Assembly (NCBI GenBank): GCA_029747585.1
Contig: JAPEVF010000100.1
Location: forward strand, 1-64,000
DNA: 64,000 nt
Reading direction: 5' to 3'
Source of the DNA: Pleurotus djamor
Taxonomy: Eukaryota > Basidiomycota > Agaricomycetes > Agaricales > Pleurotaceae
Below are positions 33,580 to 46,232 of the stretch, piece by piece; position 1 is the first letter of the stretch; every line of letters starts with the position of its first letter. The translations under genes and the position numbers were made by a program. The notes beneath the pieces were generated by a model. It searched no databases, was not told the DNA's origin, and saw only the letters and a list, made by a program, of their open reading frames with translations.

Positions 33580-35281
33580 ATAACAGGATGTTCTAGCTAT
33601 TGTGCAAGGTCAAGAATAAATTCTCGCTCTTGTATCTTTATGTTTTGGCTGGGCTGTGTGATATCCGTACCATGATTGACCAAAAAACGACGCCCATCGG
33701 TTTGGACGGTACGTTCGCCAGTGAGCATTCTCTGAGAGATTTTCGACAGAGAGTCTGCAGTATGGATAAAATCCTGTTCATTTTTCCGCTCAAAACTGAG
33801 AATGCACACATGGTGCACTCGGTCGCTGTACTCTATTCATCCACTCCTTGGCCCTCTTTCCGCCCCTGTTGTTCCGTGGAGGCTTCCTTAGTTATTGCCG
33901 TGCTGTCTTCTCACCTTCAGACCCTGACCCTGACCTAAAGAGTCAACGCGGTGCTGTCGCGGTGCTCATGAAACTCCCTGATACTTACTATCGTTTCTCC
34001 CTGACTCAGACGCGTCTATAACTCGTCATTCATTATGCATTAACACTTACAGGAATTTTTGGATTCTCAAATCTTTTCGTAACATTTGAAAGTCATCCAA
34101 CCTGACCCGATGCCTTTCAAGTTTTGGGTACCTCTCCATTGTACTTCTTGGCCTGTTTCTGTCAGGGTGAACAAGATGGGAGATCCGTGAGTACTTCATG
34201 AGCCATGTTGCATCTCTCCTCGATAGATCAAGCACGATCCTCAGAGGGTCACCTTAACACACCCGAAACCTTGGCGCCAAACCGATGTTTATTCAATCAA
34301 TATGCAATCATTCAGAATGAAAGGCACGGTAATCATGCCCAATGCTGCGGCTGGCTAGTGCAGGTGAACGGTGACCAGTGACCACCCATATTCGGGCTCT
34401 TCGAACCACACTTCGGTCAGTAAAAATCATCCGATCTGTTGGTATTTCACCGATTCGACTGATATCCACAGTTGCATCATTTATACCTCTTCGATCAGAC
34501 ATATCAAGAGACCATTCGGTCAAGGCATCGGGCTTGTGCACATGCTCTTCCCCTATCGATCCCCGGCATGAATAGTGCAACCTCCTGAACCCTGACATGA
34601 TTCCACGACAATCTAGATACATGGCCGATTGTGGCGACGACAATTCTCGCAAACCAATGATCCAATTTCAGGCATGCTTGAAGCGTGCGTGATGCTCAGC
34701 GTGAACGAAAAATCTTGCTCGTGAGTAGTCCCCTTTAGTCAGATGCTTTTTGCATTCATTGGTGATTGACTTATCTCATCATAGACAAATCACCAACTCC
34801 AGCTCCCCGAACACTCGGACGCTTTCAAGACGATAGGCTAGAAACCACTGAAAGCTATCTTCTATATCCTCAACGATTAGCTCTTTGCCTAATCGAACCG
34901 TGCATCCGTCGGCGTACGCAAACATTATCAGACCCAACTATCTCTTCCGTGGATTGCATATGGCTTGAGCTTTCGATCTGAAAAGTATGTGAGCATCATC
35001 AAACTTTACTTGGTACTTTTTGTTTCTGATACCCCTCGTGTATCATTGCCGGTATCAGAGAACGTCGCCTCCTTGAACGTCTGATCTTCTACCGTGCAAT
35101 TAATTCCCCGAGGAATGGGCCTCAATGGATTCCCGTCTTCGATAATTTCGCGCACGCAGCCTGAAGAGAAAACCTTACGCCGAGTCGAAGCAGAAGACAC
35201 AGTCGCCACATACTGGAGTATAAAGTCCATACTTAATGGGTGAGCTGAGCTAACGTTGAACAAATGGACGTGAACCCCAAG
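33580..35281. other. Intergenic region between the two peptide genes
   Basis: About 1.7 kb. Open frames on both strands near 33.6-33.9, 34.3-34.6 and 34.8-35.0 kb have no signal peptide, splice logic or recognised motif. No repeat of the peptide exons was seen here. Confidence 0.4.
35219..35224 (+). promoter_or_regulatory. TATA box of peptide gene 2
   Basis: TATAAA, 63 bp upstream of the ATG at 35282. Confidence 0.5.
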
Positions 35282-35830
35282 ATGCAGTCCTTCACCGCTA
35301 TTATCATGTCCATCATCGTACTCGCCGCGAATGGGGCTCCCTTGATCTCTGTCAGTACTCTACTATCTCTTCGAAACACGCTGAACCCAACGGCTCCATT
35401 TGCAGCGCAGTCCCAATGAAGCTTCAAAGCTTCAATTACCAGTCCTGAAAATGTGTAAGGGTTGGAACTACTTGTAGTATCTGATTTCTCAATAGCTTAC
35501 CTCCACCGCCCTCAGGGATAACATCAACGGCGGCCCTTTGGGTTGGGCTCACTTGCCATCCTTGACCACTGTAAGGCTTTCCCGGCGTCTGTCATTCACG
35601 CGGCTCATTTTTCTATTTCAGCGCGATGCCGCTCCAAAGTAAGATCATACAAGATGAGGATCTTCCGGAACTAACACACACATGGCTTATTATAGGGAAT
35701 TGAAGGAAGAGGCAGGAGACACGGTGCACGTACCCATTGGTGATTTGAATATCCCCTGAGCTGGAACAAAATCTCTAGGGATCTCCTCAACCCTTTCCGC
35801 TGGGGTCTTCGCAGGAGCACGCCAGCATAA
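35282..35830 (+). CDS. Secreted peptide precursor, paralogue with two repeats
   Basis: Paralogue of the gene at 32.7 kb. The signal peptide is MQSFTAIIMSIIVLAANGAP, then the first intron falls at the same place (after LIS, before an R-S/R-E type spacer). The cores are DNINGGPLGWAHLPSL and DLLNPFRWGLRRSTPA. The second follows a spacer RDAAPKELKEEAGDTV that mirrors the T-V end of every spacer in the first gene. Exon ends are again at the ..GT step. The last donor, after GACACGGT, starts GCACGT, so this intron would use a GC donor. Using the overlapping GT donor instead gives a different frame without the repeat. It ends at TAA 35828-35830. The tryptophan (GW, RWGLRR) is the shared core residue. 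Function unknown. Confidence 0.65.
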
Positions 35831-36143
35831 GAGCCGCACGACACAGTGAAGGCCGGCGACACGTTGCCTAACTAGTGTCTAACTCGTTGTAAATAGTCCT
35901 AAAATATCGCCAATCAATGGCTAATCTCAGATAGTAGAAATGACACTAACAAATATTGAATGTTGATAGTAATAGAAGACTGGTGCATCTGTTGAGCAAC
36001 CGACAGTCCGCGCCTCTCACTCGAGCTCCTTAACTCCTTTGGCATCCCTGAAAGTCCATGGGACCTTGAGACCCTGAACTTCGACGAAGCGCCGAGCGGC
36101 GCTTTGCCTGTTGTTCAAGCTGCTATTTCCTCGTTCGCACACA
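35831..36143. other. Intergenic region
   Basis: About 310 bp between peptide gene 2 and the XPF gene; AT-rich 3' end, then a GC-richer promoter part. No gene. Confidence 0.4.
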
Positions 36144-39100
36144 ATGACCAGTCTTTTGCCCTTTCACAAAACTATTCTTGAGCGAATACATGACCCGGCT
36201 ACAAGTGACCTGCTGGTTCTGGCCCGAGGACTGGGACTTCGCCGAATAATCTGCACGCTAATGAAGATTTATGACTCACCGAAAAATCTAGTTCTCCTGG
36301 TCAACGCGTCTCAGGAGGAGGAGGCAGAAATTGGCGAAGAACTCGGTGTGATGGGCTGTAGGAGGCCGGGACTTCGTAGTCTTGACTATGAAAAGTCGAT
36401 GAAGCAGCGGTAAGCTCCTCGAACTCACTTTAACCGTGGTTTTCCAACATGCCATAGACAGGACCTTTACAAGAAAGGAGGGCTCATATCGGTTACATCT
36501 CGGATTCTTGTTGTTGATATGCTTCAGTCAAATATTCCGATTGACTTGATCAGCGGGCTCATTGTTTTGCATGCTGAGAAGTGGGTGCGTGTTTTGGCCC
36601 GAGCTTGGGCCTTGGCTAACGACAGAGCAGGGTGACACCACTTGCGCTCGAAGCGTTCATAGTTCGTCTCTACCGAGAGAAGAATAAAACCGGATTTTTG
36701 AAAGCCTTTTCCGATCAACCCGAGCATATTACAAGTGGTTTATCGCCTCTGAAGAACATCATGAAGGAATTACAGTTGCGCGTCGTACATCTCTATCCAC
36801 GGTCAGTGGACACGTTCGAATATCGGAGCTAGGCTTACCGTGACGCAGCTTCCATCAGGACATCAAGAAGTCATTGGAAAGAAGGAGAGCGGACGTGATT
36901 GAATTGTCTCAGGCGCTGACGGATTCGATGTCCGAGATACATACCGCCATTATCCAATGTATGTCGACTACCCTATCTGAACTCAAGAGGTCGAATACAG
37001 CAGTGAGTTGTCATCCGTAGTCAGGATCATCGGCTTCTCTGACTGATCTTCGACCGGTAGCTGGACCTTGACGATTTTAATGTGGAAAACGCATACTTTC
37101 GTTCCTTCGACATTATCGTTCGTAGACAGCTGGATTCGGTTTGGCACAAAGTCGGTCCGAAGACCAAGCAGTTGGTGAACGACCTCGGAACACTCCGACA
37201 ATTGCTCACGTCTGTTTCTCCATGTTACCGTGACGGAGTACCCTGACTGACTCTTCTTTGAAGGTACCTCCTGAGCTACGACTCGCTGCAGTTTCATGCC
37301 TACTTGGAAACCATACTCGCGTCAAGCGTCACTGCGTCTGGCGGGCCCAAGCAAAACCCTTCTCCCTGGATGGTCACCGATGCCGCCAACATCATTTTCC
37401 AAGTGGCCAAGCGCCGGTGTTACACTCTCACCAGCCTGAAGAATCGCCCGCCTCCCGTTATTGATGTTGACGAGGATGCTTGGGATGCGCTTGACGAGAT
37501 TGAGGGTCAGGTCGGAAAGCCCATCCAGCCTAAAGGTGACACTCCTTTCTGGGTCCCGCCGGGAATGGATCCAGTCCTTGAAGAGCACCCGAAGTGGACG
37601 CTACTGGCAGAAATCCTCAAGGAAATAGAAGACGAGATAATTCGCCAACAGGCGATGCCATCTACACTTGGTAGGTGATGCTATTGGTCGAGGGCCCCTT
37701 TGCTTACGATCTCCGGCTAGGAACCAATACAGTCCTTGTAATGGCTTCCTCCAGCCGGGAATGCAACATCCTTAGCGACTTCCTCAATGATTTGAACCAT
37801 GACGCACCGCCTGGATCGCGCGGTCGGATGATGATGCTGAAGAAGTTTTACACGTACCTGTTGTGGAAGGGGAAACTCACCTTCTTGCAGAAATATGATG
37901 AGAGCAGTTCAAAGCCTCCTGAGCGCCACAAGCCACCAGAGGCTTTGAACGAAGCGTTGAAGAAAAAGGACAAGGAACGTGCGGAGCGTATAGCCAGTAG
38001 AAGGCGTGTGCGTGGAGGGGCGCCTACCGCTGCGGCCTCTTCGAGTCGTGGTGAATCTTCCAAACCAGAATCGGCAGCTGCCCGTCCTGGCGACCCAGTC
38101 TCGGAGGCAGACAGCTTCGCAGAATTGTTGGTTTTCTCTCCATGCTATAATGTATGTGTAACTAAATTTATCATTAGCTGGGCCGCTACGCAGACATCAT
38201 CAACCAAGTCACATCCCAACGCTGGGGAAGATGTCCAAGAAGTTGATTTCACCTCAGTCGACGCACTGAAGGAGTTTGACCTGAATTATGGCTTATTGGC
38301 GCCAGAAGAGTCAGTTGTGATTCGACCTTACTCCGATGATACGGATGATGCCCTCCTTGCCGAAATGAAGCCCAGATTCATTGTGATGTTCGAGCCGAAC
38401 ATGGAATTCATCCGGCGGATAGAGGTATAACGTCTTACACAGATTTACCCTCCCTTGTCCATCATTAACTAACTTGTGTCTCGCAGGTCTACAAGAGTTC
38501 AAATCCTGGGTTGGCGGTCAGGGTTTACCATATGGTCTACGGAAATTCCTGCGAAGAGCATAAATATCTTGCAGGGATCAGGAAAGAGAAGGAATCGTTT
38601 GAGAGGTTGATCAAAGAACGTGCTGTAAGTTTTCTAACTGCCCATGGGACCCTACCTCATTGAGCCTTACTATCTTTGATCTAAGACGATGCTACTGCCG
38701 ATTTTCGAAGACAAGGGTCCCGCTGGTTCTGGTACAGATGCTCTTGTGAAAGCGATCAGCACGCGCACTGCAGGCGGACGGCGTGAAATCAGCAATGCGC
38801 CCTCTCAGGTATGTCCCTCGCTGCTCCTTACTTGCATACTGGATACTCATCTTTTTTCTCCCAAGGTCATCGTCGACATGCGGGAGTTTCGATCGACGTT
38901 GCCATCATTACTGCACGCGTCTGGTCTTCTCGTCATTCCAGCCACTTTGACCGTTGGGGATTACATCCTCACCCCGGAGATGTGTGTTGAACGTAAGAGT
39001 ATCCCCGATCTGGTCTCAAGCTTCAACAGCGGGCGATTGTAATGTATTTTCCATCTTGTGCAACCTGCCCATCTCATTGGTTGTGCTAGGTTCACTCAAT

Positions 39101-39708
39101 GCGAACTAATGTGCGCTCACTACAAACAGCCCATCCTCCTCATTGAGTTTGAAGAAGACAAAGCTTTCTCGCTTGAGGTGTGTTTTTCCCAACTTGGCCA
39201 GTACCTACACTCACAAATCTCGCGTCGTGTGCCTCAGATTGTCTCTGAAATGAAATCCTATGTGAAGCCTACATCCAAGTATCCCCAGAAAAAGGGGACC
39301 AGTGGTCCAAACGAGGGAGGTCAAGTCGCGATGTCGGTGCAATCGAAGCTTGTTCTCTTGCTTCTTCACTTCCCGCGAGTCCGTATAATTTGGGCAGCTT
39401 CACCTTACGCCACAGCAGACATTTTCAATGACCTGAAGCAGAGCAATCCCGAGCCAGACGCTGCTAAGGCCATCGCGGTCGGTGCGGAGCAAGATATAGA
39501 CGCAGGCTCTGCCGTCAATACGGCTGCAGAGGAACTCCTCAGAACCCTGCCTGGCATCACTGCCAGGAACGTCCATTCGGTCATGAGCAGGGTGCGGAGT
39601 CTCAGGGAATTTGCTGGGATGACCATGGAAGAAGTCCAAGAGATTCTAGGAAGTGGGCCTGGGAAGGCGTGTTGGGAGTTTATGCATCACGGGGAATCCA
39701 CCAAGTAG
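36144..39708 (+). CDS. DNA repair endonuclease XPF/Rad1
   Basis: Catalytic subunit of the Rad1-Rad10 (XPF-ERCC1) 5' flap endonuclease, which cuts the damaged strand in nucleotide excision repair and removes interstrand crosslinks in the nucleus. About a dozen exons. The start [17 protein letters not shown] and [18 protein letters not shown] open the inactive SF2 helicase-like half. [20 protein letters not shown] and [18 protein letters not shown] follow. The middle is basic and disordered ([15 protein letters not shown]). The nuclease domain has [17 protein letters not shown], the active-site string [15 protein letters not shown] with [13 protein letters not shown] (the ERKxxxD signature), then [14 protein letters not shown]. 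The tandem HhH end is [16 protein letters not shown] and [14 protein letters not shown]. All key nuclease residues are intact. It ends at TAG 39706-39708. Confidence 0.95.
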
Positions 39709-40198
39709 TGTGCTTTATGTGCGCTCCATTGGGACGTTATCATATCTAGTTTTCGGGAATGTCAAGGCCTTGCAAGATCCAGTTTCGTACTGAGAACACA
39801 TGTCCAACATTTCATCCAGCGGTGACCCCACGCAATTACGGCAGACAGCTTCGACTCTCTGTTTCTACAAAAATAGTGGCTTCCATCTCCACATTCTTCG
39901 CTACCCGGGGCCTCAAAACCTCCACGCCCCGTTCTCTCGGTCATCATACCTTGAATCGACCCCACTTGCGATTCGTATATCGATCCAATGGAGGTTCAAA
40001 GCTGTGTCAGGTTTCTTCCATCTTACCACACCATGTTGACCTGCTGACTTCCCCTGCGTAAGCTCGCAAGTTCCTTCTTAACTTCGATGTGTTACCGCAT
40101 CTATTTGCGATTGTCCTCTATCTTGACCTTTCGTTATAAAGTCAAGTGGTTGATTCTCCCAGTGGCTCGTTGATTTGCACCCCCCTTACTCGTTCAGC
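39709..40198. other. Intergenic region
   Basis: About 490 bp between plus-strand genes. Open frames here lack support. The MFS promoter with a TATAAA box lies at the right end. Confidence 0.4.
40135..40140 (+). promoter_or_regulatory. TATA box of the MFS transporter
   Basis: TATAAA 64 bp upstream of the ATG at 40199, a spacing like that of the other TATA-containing genes here. Confidence 0.5.
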
Positions 40199-42952
40199 AT
40201 GGAACATCTAGTCACGAATCTGGAGGCCAAACCAACCAGATCCACCGAGAAAGTGACATCTGTTTCTCATGGTGAAGACGCTTCGAGGGAATTGCCGTTG
40301 GCACCAACCCTTTCTGAGGAACAAGAGCGAAAGCTCTGGCGAAAGATCGACATGAGACTCATGCCCATCCTATGGTGAGTCGTTGTTTCAATTTGTTCAA
40401 CCGTTCTCAGCCTGAATTCTGATGTGAGGGCTGTGTAGTGCTATGTACCTTTTCTCCTTCCTCGACCGAAGTACAGCACACTTGCTTGATTTTTCAAGCG
40501 AAAGGCTAACGTACACCGATTAATGGACTAGGCAATATTGGTAGGGAATCGTCGTACCTTTTTTAGCCAGCCGTGACCGACCTCATGATAGGTAACGCAA
40601 GAATACAAGGGCTCGAAACCGAGCTTCACCTTGTTCGAAATCAATACAATATCGCTCTGGTGAGCTTCTTCGCTCTACCTCCCAATCATACAATGAAGCC
40701 GTATCTCCAGACTATGTACTCCATCGTAAGCATTCGCACAACTTGCTGACCATTTTCATCGCCCATGTATGACCCCTCAGCCGTATTGTATCTTCGAATG
40801 CCCCTCTAAGTGAGCTCAAGGTGTTCATTTGTCACCAATCTACTGTCATTCTAACGTCCTCGGTTGAAGTCTCCTACTAAAGCGGATCAAACCCTCGAGG
40901 TAAGACTGGAACCACGTCTCTCCCTTTAATCCTCTGACTATTTCGATTCCTCAGATGGCTCCCTGGGCTGACTGTAATTATGTCCTCTGATGCTCTCCTT
41001 CCCTTTTGCTCATGGAGTCGCTCCTTCCTGTGCCTTTTAGGTCNACTTGGGGGGTCGTTATGTTCGCGCTCTCCCCCTCCTCCGTTTGTTCCATTGTCTC
41101 ACGCTCGAACCACAGGACACTGATGGGTCTAGTCAAAACGTACATAAAGATGCATGCTTCACGATTAGTGGTGTTTTTCGCTGATATCTTCTAACCGTCT
41201 AGTTATCCTCAACTCGTAGGCGTCCGCATTCTCCTTGGACTCGCAGAAGCAGGTCTGTTTCCTGGTGTGGTGTACTTGTGCGCAGTTTGCTAGGTTATCT
41301 CGAAGTGCTGACCCCCACTATGTAAACTGGTAATTAGCTTGACGCTTTGGTATCCCCGGAACATGCTTCAATATAGGATTGGACTTTTCTTTGGCTCGGC
41401 TTCCATCGCTGGTAGGGTTTCGATGCGTCTTTTTTATCCAGGAAATTCTGATGTAAGTACTCAATAGGTGCCTTCTCCGGGTTACTTGCTTTTGGAATCA
41501 GCTTCATGGACGGTGTTGCTGGGATGCTGGGATGGTCTTGGATCTTTGTATGTTGCAGGCGTCTTTCTTAACGAATTCGTCCTGATGAAAATCATACTTG
41601 GGATTCAGATCTTGGAGGGTCTCGGTACCGTGTTGGTTGGTCTTGTAGCATTCATAGGTGCGACAATCCCTGATGATCGCGAACTTGTTTTTTGACTTGA
41701 TATCGGGCAGTGATGGTCGACTTCCCTGCCACTGCAACGTTTCTTACGCATGAAGAACGCGCCTACGTTCTTCACACGAAAAGTACGTTCCATATACATT
41801 GTTCTAGAATGCACTTCACCTCCCAGCAGAATACGATAATTCCTCGGTCGGAGAAGCTGAAGACTTCTCTATCGACCACGTGAAGGCTGCTTTTTTAGAC
41901 TGGCAGGTAGGCTGAAAGTCGCTCTACCTTCATGAGCCTAATCGTTTTCGCTAGATCTGGATGCATATCCTGGTATATTTCTCCATAGTCGCGTCACGTT
42001 GGTTCATTTACTTAAGATTTCCCTTCCTCCCTACCAACTTACGCACCCTCAGTGAACGGCATAACCTTATTCCTTCCGTACGTATATCAACTGCTCTTCG
42101 TTTAGATCAGCCCTTGACATATGTACCACTGAAGAACAATCATTAATTCGTGAGCCTGTCAATTTTGCTGGACTTCACGGCGTCTCGATCAAGGTCTCAT
42201 TCCTTAAGGTTTGGCAACCCTCCTGCNATCAGCCAACTTCTCACCGTGCCCCCATACATCGTAGCGAGTGAGCGTCTCTTCTATATTCTCGGAGCTTTGT
42301 TACCTGCTTATTCTCCCTAGCCATGGTATTATTCGCTTTTGCACACTATTCAGACAAACTATGCCTTCGTTCACCTTTCATCTTGGCCGGACTGACACTC
42401 TGTTTGATCGGGTTCACGATCAACATCTCCAATGCACCGTTCGGAGTCAAATACATGGGAACCTTCTTCGTCGTAGCGGGCAGTTACGCTGCGTTTCCAG
42501 GGGGTGTGGCATGGTAAGTCACCCAGTGAACCTTTGATCCGTGTCATCATCAACATAGCATCACAGGCTTGGGAACAACCTATCCGGTCATTATAAACGT
42601 GGTGTCGGGATGGCGCTGCAAATTGGAATAGGCAACTTCAGTATTGCAATGGCCGCAAACATGTACCGCTCTCAGGATAGCCCTAGGTTCATAGTCGGCC
42701 GTAAGTGCCTTATTCGCCTTGAGAGGCAATTCCATTCAAAAAAACACCCTTTTCACAGATGCGGTCGAACTCATGTTCGTAGGAATTGGATTCTTTGCTG
42801 TCACTTCTATTGTGGTCGCCTATCGGCGGATCAACGCAAGGAGGGACTGGGAGGCGCAAATAACACTTGAAGGCTCAGATAAGGCTCGGTACACCGTGGA
42901 CGAATTACGCCGTCTTGGAGACAGGGCCCCAGAGTTTAGGTACACTCTGTGA
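40199..42952 (+). CDS. MFS transporter, anion:cation symporter (allantoate permease-like)
   Basis: Plasma-membrane permease of the DAL5/TNA1 type, which imports small organic anions such as allantoate or nicotinate with protons. It is split into about 17 exons, one apparently only 9 nt (GCAATATTG near 40532), needed to rebuild FLDRSNIGNARIQGLETEL. Other blocks are QYNIAL|TMYSI|PYCIFECPS, LPGLTVIMSTWGVVMTLMGL, YPQLVGVRILLGLAEAGLFP, LTLWYPRNMLQYRIGLFFGS, SGLLAFGISFMDGVAGMLGW, TFLTHEERAYVLHTK, SQLLTVPPYIVA, SNAPFGVKYMGTFFVVAG and LGNNLSGHYKRGVGMALQIG. The C-terminal tail is YTVDELRRLGDRAPEFRYTL. N bases at 41044 and 42226 fall in coding codons but leave the residues readable. The substrate cannot be told. 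All twelve helices seem present. Confidence 0.88.
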
Positions 42953-43293
42953 AATAGCGTCGAAAATCAGTTTCGGATTCTGGAAAAGGATGTATTTCAG
43001 GAAAAAGAGGAATCCTACCGACCTGCGAGCCTCCTCTGGTGGATTACACATCGTACTTGAACCCTGAGTGGCCCATGGCCTCCTGCAAGTTTAGGAGTGG
43101 CACTTAGGAGATGTCTCACCACTTGAGTAGTAAGTAACGGCGTGAGCACTGGGTCATGGGGACTATTATAGGGTATGCACGAGAGTCTTATAAAAAGTCA
43201 TGTAAACGAAGGGAAAGGTAAAGTACAACAAGTAGGCGGAAAAGGGCGAGCAAGAATAGGTCGCGAGCCAGCGCATCAGAAAGCAAGGTACCC
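42953..43293. other. Intergenic region between convergent genes
   Basis: About 340 bp; 3' ends of the MFS gene (plus) and the fused A-B gene (minus). No gene. Confidence 0.4.
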
Positions 43294-45472
43294 CTACTGG
43301 TACACAACAAGAGCCATCTGAGGTTTTGCCAGAGAATCAGCGGAGACAGAGACTTTGTCCATGACCTCTGTAACAGCGGCTCGATCTAACTTCCACGGCT
43401 CAACTTCCACACCCTCCTCGACGGAGATGATGGCGCTATAGGTGATAGCCGAGAACGTGTGGTTGAAATAACGAATCAGCTCCTGGATCGTCGTCATCTG
43501 TTCGCGAATTGAGTGGTCCAAGGAGTCGATAGGATTGATATTTTCCGTGTTGGCGACCAGGCCATGCATGATATGCGACAACTGGGCAAAATCTTTACGA
43601 TGTCGGTGACCAAAGCCTGATGACGGAATCAGCAGCGGAACTACGTAGTATAACTGGACGCACCCAGGCGATGGTGACTCGGAAGCCTCGAGGTCAAATC
43701 AGACTTACAGCCTTCAAACGTGCTTTGCGTATCTTGGGCATTCTCGAGCAGCACGTCTAGCATGCGGCGAACTTCTTGGGCCTCCTTGTTATCGAATGTC
43801 GACTGAGACGCGTGAAGGATATATCGGAGTAATCCATGAAGTGTCTCGCACTCAGCGTGTAGAGTACGCCGAATGGCCTCGATGGAATTGTCCAAATCGG
43901 GTCTGTGCTTGGATTTCGCTTCACCTGCGGAGATTTGAAGTCGGTGATAGGCAGTACAATATCGGTGTGTTGTCTTTGCGGAAGTGTGAAGAAGGTGTGC
44001 TAGATCGCCACTCTGAAAGGGAAGGAACCTATCAGAAAGACCGACGGTGAAATTAGAATGACGCTTGCCTGCTGGAGACTGGCTGGCAAGGTGTCAGAAG
44101 ATTGGACTCACTGACGGCGATATTAATTTACTCACTTGTTACACGCTGCAAGTATGACAGCATGAAACTCCGTTCAATAACGAGCTGGCTGATCGATAGG
44201 GACAAAGACACACCTTGTGGAATCCATCGTATTCCACCAACTTCGGGAAGAAGTCCTCGAGTCGAGTGATCTATCACAACACGTCAGTTGCGACAGATAA
44301 GAAAGGAAGAAACATACGTCTGAGATATAGGTACGATTCTTCCGTCCTGTTTCGGCAAATCTCTCTCGAGTGAGGCGGAGGTACATAGGGTCAAGAGCCA
44401 CTGGAGATTGCAAGCGTTCCTTCAAATCTTTGAAGGTAAATTCGATATCTTGCCACCAGAGGGTGAACTTCCCAACGTGATCGATAACTTGCCCGAGGTC
44501 ATTGGATATAGCCTCAAGACGCTTGATTGCGTCAGAGCAGGCAAGCTGCTGCTTATCCCGGGCTAGAAGGTTTCACGATCAGAGACATGAGTGCTATACG
44601 GAAGGATCTAGGAAGGCGTACTCTCAACCATCTGGCCCAGCGTGTCGGTGGCTTTCTTGGCAGCGAGAGTGGCTAGAGGGAATGCCATGGGAAGGACAAT
44701 CCCGAGTCCAGGAATGGCGGCGCTAACGAGGGGAGCGACAACAGGAATGATGTTATCTGTGATACCTGCGAACGCACGATGCACACGTTTAACATGTTTG
44801 TGGGCACGACTGTGGCGTTTCTTGGATTTCTCAATGACCCGCTGCTCGAACGCTATCTGTTCAACAGCGTGCGGTATGCGGCTAGTTAACTGGGCTCCAT
44901 CAGTTATTCATCTCGTTGGGCGACGCAAACGGGGCCACGATACCTGAAAAAGGCCTTGCCTAACGTTTCGGAACCGTTTCACAACTTCCTCAGACTGTGT
45001 AGCGCCTTCTTTCGCTATATTGAGGATCATATCGACCGAAGCCGCTAGCTGTTTATCGTCAAGCCTATCCTGAATACCGAAGCAAAGGGAGGTCGCTGCA
45101 TCGGATAAGATGATGCAGTTCCGGCTGGTATCCAAGCTCATGTTCAGCGCACGACAATAGGCCGTAGACTGTGATCGGATGAACAAGATAATGTCCTTGA
45201 GTAATTCATTGTCCACCCTGTGGTTGGTAAAGTTAAGGTCTATGTCTAGGTAAGGAAGTCGAGATTACGAACGTTGATTCGGCTTGGCTCCAAGGCTCAA
45301 ATATTTGAAACGTCTGGCGGGCAGCAGCAGCAAGCTCGGTTAAATCATTGACGGCAGCGACGGGGAGTTCCTGAGGGCGAGCAACGATTGATGTCTCTTT
45401 TTGTATAGTCGATATGTCCTCAATGGACGCAGGGGCAAGCAGAGTCTCCGGCTTAGCAATGGCGACGCTCAT
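43294..45472 (-). CDS. Fused A-B helical protein with hydrophobic hairpin (alpha-pore-forming-toxin-like)
   Basis: About eight exons, roughly 550 residues, starting MSVAIAKPETLLAPAS. No signal peptide. The A half has LTELAAAARQTFQIFEPWS, FIRSQSTAYCRALNMSLDTS, VVKRFRNVRQGLFQ, then a charged helix and the hydrophobic stretch NIIPVVAPLVSAAIPGLG followed by IVLPMAFPLATLAAKKAT. It ends with VGKFTLWWQDIEFTFKDL, the F-x-x-W-W signature. After two small exons (ITRLEDFFPKLVEYDGFHK; RVTS) the B half follows: NSIEAIRRTLHAECETLHGL, TTIQELIRYFNHTFSAI and VEPWKLDRAAVTEVMDKV. Long amphipathic helices with one central membrane-prone hairpin are the layout of ClyA, Cry6A, HBL and YaxA-type toxins. The similarity is of architecture, not a database match. 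Role (defence, self-recognition or other) is unknown. Confidence 0.55.
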
Positions 45473-46232
45473 ATGGCGAGATAGTTGCACTGAAGTCTTG
45501 ATAGTGAAAAGGGTTGGGAAGGGGAGGGCCTTTGTTTCAAGTTAAGCTCGCTGTTGATCGTCTTTTGAGGGTGGACTAGACGCCTGGTCGTGCAAAGCGG
45601 ATGTGCTCGGCACCATTTTCGAGAAAAATGAGGCGTGTATAGTCCACGAGTTTTGCATTATTGAGCCAGGTCAGAGAGTTGTCAGAGAGAACCGCAGCCT
45701 TTTTCAAAGTTTTCTTATTGAACTGGGGTTGATCCTTCTATCGCATTTGAGTTAAGTATCAGGTTGGGGCGTCAACTGGATCGCGATGAGATCGAAGCTC
45801 GACAGAAAGGTGGTAATCGACATTCTCAGATTGACTATCATCAGTGATATGGTGGTATCGAAAATAAACTGAGTGTGGGCGCTTAGTCAAGCGCTTGGTT
45901 GATCGCCCCACCGTGGCCGGCATTGCCACCGCGGTGGCTTACTTCTTTCCTAAAGTTTCTTCTACCTCAAGGTGCCATTTCTCACCAAGCTCATAATGTC
46001 AGAAAATGCTAGTGGTGGGGCTAAGAAGGCTCTACTTACTCGATGCCGGATGCACGGAAGGCTGACATGTCCAGTGGCCTCTCAAACTCTCGGCGTTCGT
46101 CAACTCGGTTGCCACCCTTCAGACCCAAGGAACGGGATATCCAGCTATCCCCACCACATTGGCGGAACGGTGTGTCAACTACTGGTTACGCTCTTGGATA
46201 ACACGATAACGAATCTACCACAGCAATCCAAC
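45473..46232. other. Intergenic region
   Basis: About 760 bp between two minus-strand genes: promoter of the fused A-B gene and 3' side of A3. The open frame at 45972-46388 (plus) overlaps the A3 3' exon and is a shadow. No gene. Confidence 0.4.

Noticed and set aside
34300..34660. Overlapping frames on both strands between the two peptide genes
   Set aside because: No signal peptide, no repeat core, no splice logic and no recognisable motif.
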